From: CAJBVG01 sp044376465
GTDB taxonomy: Bacteria > Bacteroidota > Bacteroidia > Sphingobacteriales > Sphingobacteriaceae
Direction of reading: 5' to 3'
DNA: 16,788 nt
Assembly: GCA_044376465.1 (NCBI GenBank)
Contig: JBILKW010000031.1
Location: 1-16,788 of the forward strand
Part shown: positions 13,431 to 16,788 of the stretch, piece after piece
How the letters are laid out: every line of letters begins with the position of its first letter
Position numbering within the stretch: the stretch's first letter is position 1
Notes under the pieces: model-generated
What the model was told of the DNA's origin: nothing
What the model saw: the letters and a program-made list of their open reading frames with translations, nothing else
Databases searched by the model: none
Made by a program: the position numbers and the translations under genes

Positions 13431-13515
13431 CATTGCAGTAAACATTGCAGTACATTGCAATGGATTGGGGTTTTTGAAGGTAACTAGGGTATATTTGGAG
13501 GTAGGTGGCAGATGT
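13431..13515 (+). repeat. CATTGCAGTA direct repeats and leader segment (copy B)
   Basis: CATTGCAGTA occurs at 13431-13440 and 13443-13452, then CATTGCAATGGA at 13453-13464; the first word also occurs at 10981-10990. The segment after 13453 matches the leader at 11192-11260 in word order. The remaining gap to 13689 shows no gene; GTTCGTTTTTAC at 13597-13608 repeats a word seen at 10073 (up to its last base) and 10403. Confidence 0.5.
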
Positions 13516-13689
13516 GGGGTAGTAATGATTCATGTTGATTACATTTTGGATGAAGATGGAATTTTTTTACAATTCCCAATTTTGTATTTTTAATGTGTTC
13601 GTTTTTACACTCAAATAAAAATTATAGATGTTAACAAAAAACGAATAGTTTTTCCCAACTATTAAAAATCAGACATTTAATTTCTAAAT

Positions 13690-16686
13690 ATGAAAAGATT
13701 AATATTTTATTCTTGTTTATTATTTATTTCAATAAGCGCGAGTGCACAAGTTGCAAGCTATGTTCCAACCAGTGGATTGGTAGCGTGGTTCCCTTACAAT
13801 AATTCAGTTACTAACCAAGGCGGATTATCTACTACTGGTACATCAACAAATTTTAATGCAACATTCACAAAGAATAGATTTAATAGACCGAACTCATCTG
13901 TAAATTTTAAGCAGACTAGTAGTTGTGCAACAAGAATAGAAAACACATTTAATTCAAGCTTAATAAATGGTGGCATTTCTTTATCTTTTTGGGTAAAAAG
14001 AGATTCTAATGGCTGTGATAATCCAAGGGTTTTTGCCTTTAATGGTATACAATGTATGTGGTGGGATAATTCTCAAAGTTTTACTTTATGTCATGCTGAT
14101 AATTTGAATTCTGTATGTGCAACTTCAAGTGCCGTTTCAAACAACTCATGGGTACATTTTGTGTATACAAATGATGGAACAACTGCTAAGTTTTATCAAA
14201 ATGGTGTAATGTTACAATCAGGTCCCAACACATTAAGTAATGTATCAATACTAGGCAATAGCTTTTATTTAGGGTTGTTAAGTGTTTTAACACCTCTTCA
14301 TGGTGGTTTCAATGGGAATATAGATGATATTGGTATTTGGAACCGCGCACTAAATGCTTCCGAAATAGTAAATTTAATAAACGCTTATGATGGTACAACT
14401 CTTCGTGTTGATAAAGCAAGCACTTCTTCTATTGAAAATGGCTCTTTGGCGAATCCATATAAATCTATTCAGTCTGCAATAAATAACGCTGTAAATGGGG
14501 ATACAGTCCTTGTTGCACCAGGAAGGTATAAAGAGAATGTTACAATAAACAATAAAAATCTTTTTTTAACAAGCAATTTTTTATTTACAAATGATACTAA
14601 TACTATAGTAAATACAATTATTGATGGAGACTCTATTTCTACTGTATTATTTTTAAATAACTTCAATGGAACTATAAATGGCTTGACAATAGAAAGAGGT
14701 TTTTCAAGTGTTGGCGCAGGAATAAGAGTTCAAAATTCTACAAATCCTACCATAAGATATTGTACCATTCAAAAAAATAGAGGACAGGGTGACATCACTG
14801 CACATGGAATCAACATGGACGCAAGCAACGGTTTGATTGAGTATTGCATCATTAGAAATAATTGGGGGAGGAAACATACCGTGCAACTAAATGGAACTAC
14901 TGTTTTTAGAAATTCAAAAGTGATTTATAATACCGCTACAGAAGAAAGTAATGTTGTTGTTGGTTCATCTGCAAGATTATATAATTTATTAATTGCGCAT
15001 AATTTTGGTGGTGGTCTAAAAATATGGCCAGGTGCAAGTCAAGCTCAAATTAGAAATCTTACCATAGTTAATAATTCAAATTTTGGAATTTGGGTATGGG
15101 GTTTAAATACGTCTAATAATACCATTGGTAATATTAGCAATTCTATTATTTGGGGTAATACAAGCACTAACATCAAACTCACACAATCTTCAACTGCAAC
15201 AACAACCTTAAATATTGACAATTCAATAGTTGAAAATGGAAGTGCTGGAGTAAACGTAAGTAGCAATTTAATTTTAAATTATGGCACGAATAATTCAAGT
15301 GCTAATCCATCTTTTAAATCAAACACCAACTTTGAATTGAATAGTAATTCACCAGCAATCGGATTTGGTAATGTTAGTGCATTAATTGGAGGAGTTACAG
15401 CTATTGTACCCTCAACCGACATTTTAGGTAACATGCGCCCAAATCCAATAGGGTCAAACCCAGACATAGGTGCTTATGAATCTAATTTGGCTCAACCAAC
15501 AAAATTAGATACGGTTGAAATTTTAAGTTTAGCTGACACACTAATTTTTCCTAGCCCCGCAAAAATATCTCTGAATACCAAAAATATCTCATCAAAAAAT
15601 ATTATCGCCTACAATTTCAAATTAAATTATAACTCGAGTAAATTTAAATTTGATAGTGTAAGTACCTTTAATACTGCAAGTGCAGGCGGAACATTACAAA
15701 TAAATTCATCTGTTAATGGTTCGGTAAATATAGGCTGGGCGCGAACTACTAAGCTTACAGGAACCCTCCCAATTATTAATTTATTTTTTAGTCCAATTGA
15801 TTCGGGTAAATCTACTTTTACATTAGGCAATGCATACTTAAATGCAGATTCAGTAACTACTGTTACGTCAAAATCTATTATAACAAAATTCAATTTTGGA
15901 GACATCGATTTAAATAAAAAAGTGTTAGCATACGATGCTGCTTTGGCCTTACAATATTCAGTAGGAATCGACCCTCTACCAACAATTGACCCATTACCTT
16001 GGGAGCCATGGAGAATTAAAATTGCAAGTGTGGATACTACTGTTTCTGTTAATGCAAATGATGCCTCATTGATATTAAAATATTCTGTAGGTATAATTAC
16101 TAAATTCCCTAAAAGAGGAATCGCATCTGCTCCAGGATATGTAACCGTTAATTTAGAAAACAACGAACTAGTTTTTCGTTCGTTTGAAGATATGGGTGGA
16201 TTAAATATTACTTTCTTAGACCACTTGTCTGATTTAGGAGTACCGACTTATGTGCATAATACCAACGCACTATCGGCATTCAACAAACAAGCAAATATGT
16301 ATAAAATCGGAGTTGCATTTTCTGAAGCACCAGCAAATGGAACTATTATTTTAAGAATTCCATATACAGGTTTAGGAAACCAGACATTAACTATGGAATT
16401 AGTAGAAAACACCACTGCAAGAAACTATCAATTAAATGTAGTTACTGGCATCAACGATATCAAAAACTCAAACATTAAAATATACCCTAACCCAACCAAC
16501 AATATCATCAATATTGAAGGCTTGAATAAAAACGAAAACAACAACATTCAAATTTTTGATGTACAAGGAAAATTAGTCATCACAAAAACCATCACCGAAA
16601 AAGGAACGATAGATTTATCGGAACTTAACAAAGGTGTTTATGTGATTAAGATTGGAGAGGTTGCGCAAAGGATTGTGAAGATGTAA
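13690..16686 (+). CDS. Large secreted LamG / beta-helix / cohesin-like / dockerin-like protein with T9SS sorting domain
   Basis: This is a 998-aa protein with signal peptide MKRLIFYSCLLFISISASAQ. Residues 24-235 look like a LamG/concanavalin-type domain (GLVAWFPYNNS ... GNIDDIGIWNRALNASEIV). Residues about 245-600 are a right-handed parallel beta-helix, beginning GSLANPYKSIQSAINNAVNGDTVLVAPGRYKENVTI and ending in the typical NPDIGAYES at 590-598. Residues 606-735 resemble a cohesin-type beta-sandwich (AKISLNTKNISSKNIIAYNFKLNYNSSKFKF). A dockerin-like pair follows: GDIDLNKKVLAYDAALALQYSVG from 737, with a recognisable D-x-D-x-N calcium loop, and SVDTTVSVNANDASLILKYSVG from 780, more degenerate. 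Residues 930-998 are a type A T9SS domain. Cohesin- and dockerin-like modules in one Bacteroidota T9SS protein are common and do not imply a cellulosome. The beta-helix may bind or cleave polysaccharide, but no catalytic motif is evident. Confidence 0.88.
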   Translation: MKRLIFYSCLLFISISASAQVASYVPTSGLVAWFPYNNSVTNQGGLSTTGTSTNFNATFTKNRFNRPNSSVNFKQTSSCATRIENTFNSSLINGGISLSFWVKRDSNGCDNPRVFAFNGIQCMWWDNSQSFTLCHADNLNSVCATSSAVSNNSWVHFVYTNDGTTAKFYQNGVMLQSGPNTLSNVSILGNSFYLGLLSVLTPLHGGFNGNIDDIGIWNRALNASEIVNLINAYDGTTLRVDKASTSSIENGSLANPYKSIQSAINNAVNGDTVLVAPGRYKENVTINNKNLFLTSNFLFTNDTNTIVNTIIDGDSISTVLFLNNFNGTINGLTIERGFSSVGAGIRVQNSTNPTIRYCTIQKNRGQGDITAHGINMDASNGLIEYCIIRNNWGRKHTVQLNGTTVFRNSKVIYNTATEESNVVVGSSARLYNLLIAHNFGGGLKIWPGASQAQIRNLTIVNNSNFGIWVWGLNTSNNTIGNISNSIIWGNTSTNIKLTQSSTATTTLNIDNSIVENGSAGVNVSSNLILNYGTNNSSANPSFKSNTNFELNSNSPAIGFGNVSALIGGVTAIVPSTDILGNMRPNPIGSNPDIGAYESNLAQPTKLDTVEILSLADTLIFPSPAKISLNTKNISSKNIIAYNFKLNYNSSKFKFDSVSTFNTASAGGTLQINSSVNGSVNIGWARTTKLTGTLPIINLFFSPIDSGKSTFTLGNAYLNADSVTTVTSKSIITKFNFGDIDLNKKVLAYDAALALQYSVGIDPLPTIDPLPWEPWRIKIASVDTTVSVNANDASLILKYSVGIITKFPKRGIASAPGYVTVNLENNELVFRSFEDMGGLNITFLDHLSDLGVPTYVHNTNALSAFNKQANMYKIGVAFSEAPANGTIILRIPYTGLGNQTLTMELVENTTARNYQLNVVTGINDIKNSNIKIYPNPTNNIINIEGLNKNENNNIQIFDVQGKLVITKTITEKGTIDLSELNKGVYVIKIGEVAQRIVKM
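16480..16686 (+). repeat. T9SS sorting-domain cassette, copy B
   Basis: This is the partner of 13165-13371. The longest identical run is about 50 bases, inside the part coding EKGTIDLSELNKGVYVI. Third-position and first-position differences are both few, which suggests recent copying or gene conversion, not only protein-level constraint. Confidence 0.9.
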
Positions 16687-16711
16687 TTCAAATTAATCAA
16701 TCATAGTTTTT

Positions 16712-16747
16712 AAAAAGCCACGCCCGAAAAAGGTGTGGCTTTTTTTT
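16712..16747 (+). terminator. Rho-independent terminator after the LamG/beta-helix gene
   Basis: AAAAAGCCACGCC (16712-16724) pairs with GGTGTGGCTTTTT (16732-16744) and runs on into further T residues. The stem is the same as at 13397-13429; the loops differ by one base (AGAAAAA against CGAAAAA). Confidence 0.93.
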
Positions 16748-16788
16748 CTATTTGGGTCACTTGACTTTCTTGCAAAAAAATTGCAAAA

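Noticed and set aside
15627..16163. 178-aa reverse-strand frame inside the beta-helix gene
   Set aside because: It is antisense to a clear cohesin/dockerin-like region with good domain structure; no independent support.
16737..16788. TTGCAAAAAAATTGCAAAA at the right edge as a repeat or site
   Set aside because: It is too short and cut by the window end to interpret.

Overview
The window looks like chromosomal DNA of a member of the Bacteroidota, low in G+C. The evidence is two secreted proteins with type IX secretion (T9SS) C-terminal sorting domains, a DUF6526 protein, a split-alpha NAD(P) transhydrogenase, -7 elements of the TAnnTTTG type, and mostly weak Shine-Dalgarno signals. I cannot place it below phylum level.

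Left part (1-5.5 kb) is housekeeping. On the minus strand it reads yraN (3375-3013), prfB (2892-1815, with the classical +1 programmed frameshift that splits the gene), pntAA and pntAB. These are followed by the start of a four-helix-bundle (S23/23S-rRNA-IVP family) gene that runs off the left edge. On the plus strand, lipB overlaps a membrane-anchored serine hydrolase of the beta-lactamase fold. A small CsbD-like gene converges on it.

Middle part (5.6-9.75 kb) is an envelope cluster. A secreted 293-aa protein, a DUF2752 membrane protein and a DUF6526 membrane protein are on the minus strand. Divergent from them is a signal-peptide-plus-TM2 protein ending at a strong terminator, then a secreted M61-family metallopeptidase.

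Right part (9.75-16.8 kb) is accessory. It starts with tRNA-Arg(CCT), whose acceptor stem has one G-G mismatch. About 1.1 kb further on lies a second copy of only the 3' part of the same tRNA: 25 identical bases over the anticodon arm, but a T-stem rebuilt with compensatory changes. Between the copies is a small lipocalin-like lipoprotein gene, so this resembles a small integrated element or its relic. Two large T9SS surface proteins follow: a BspA/DUF285-type protein with 17 exact 75-bp repeats, and a LamG + beta-helix + cohesin-like + dockerin-like protein. Apart from signal peptides these two are unrelated, until their last ~70 codons, 3' UTR and terminator, which are about 91% identical over the 207 coding bases.

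The most unusual structural signal is a set of three intergenic long hairpins (156-300, 2911-3007, 9754-9957). Each arm is a tandem array of a 7- or 8-nt word, and the opposite arm is an array of the reverse complement. The word differs at each locus but the architecture is the same. One adjoins the four-helix-bundle gene, one sits in the prfB leader, and one lies just before the tRNA. I know of no named class for them.
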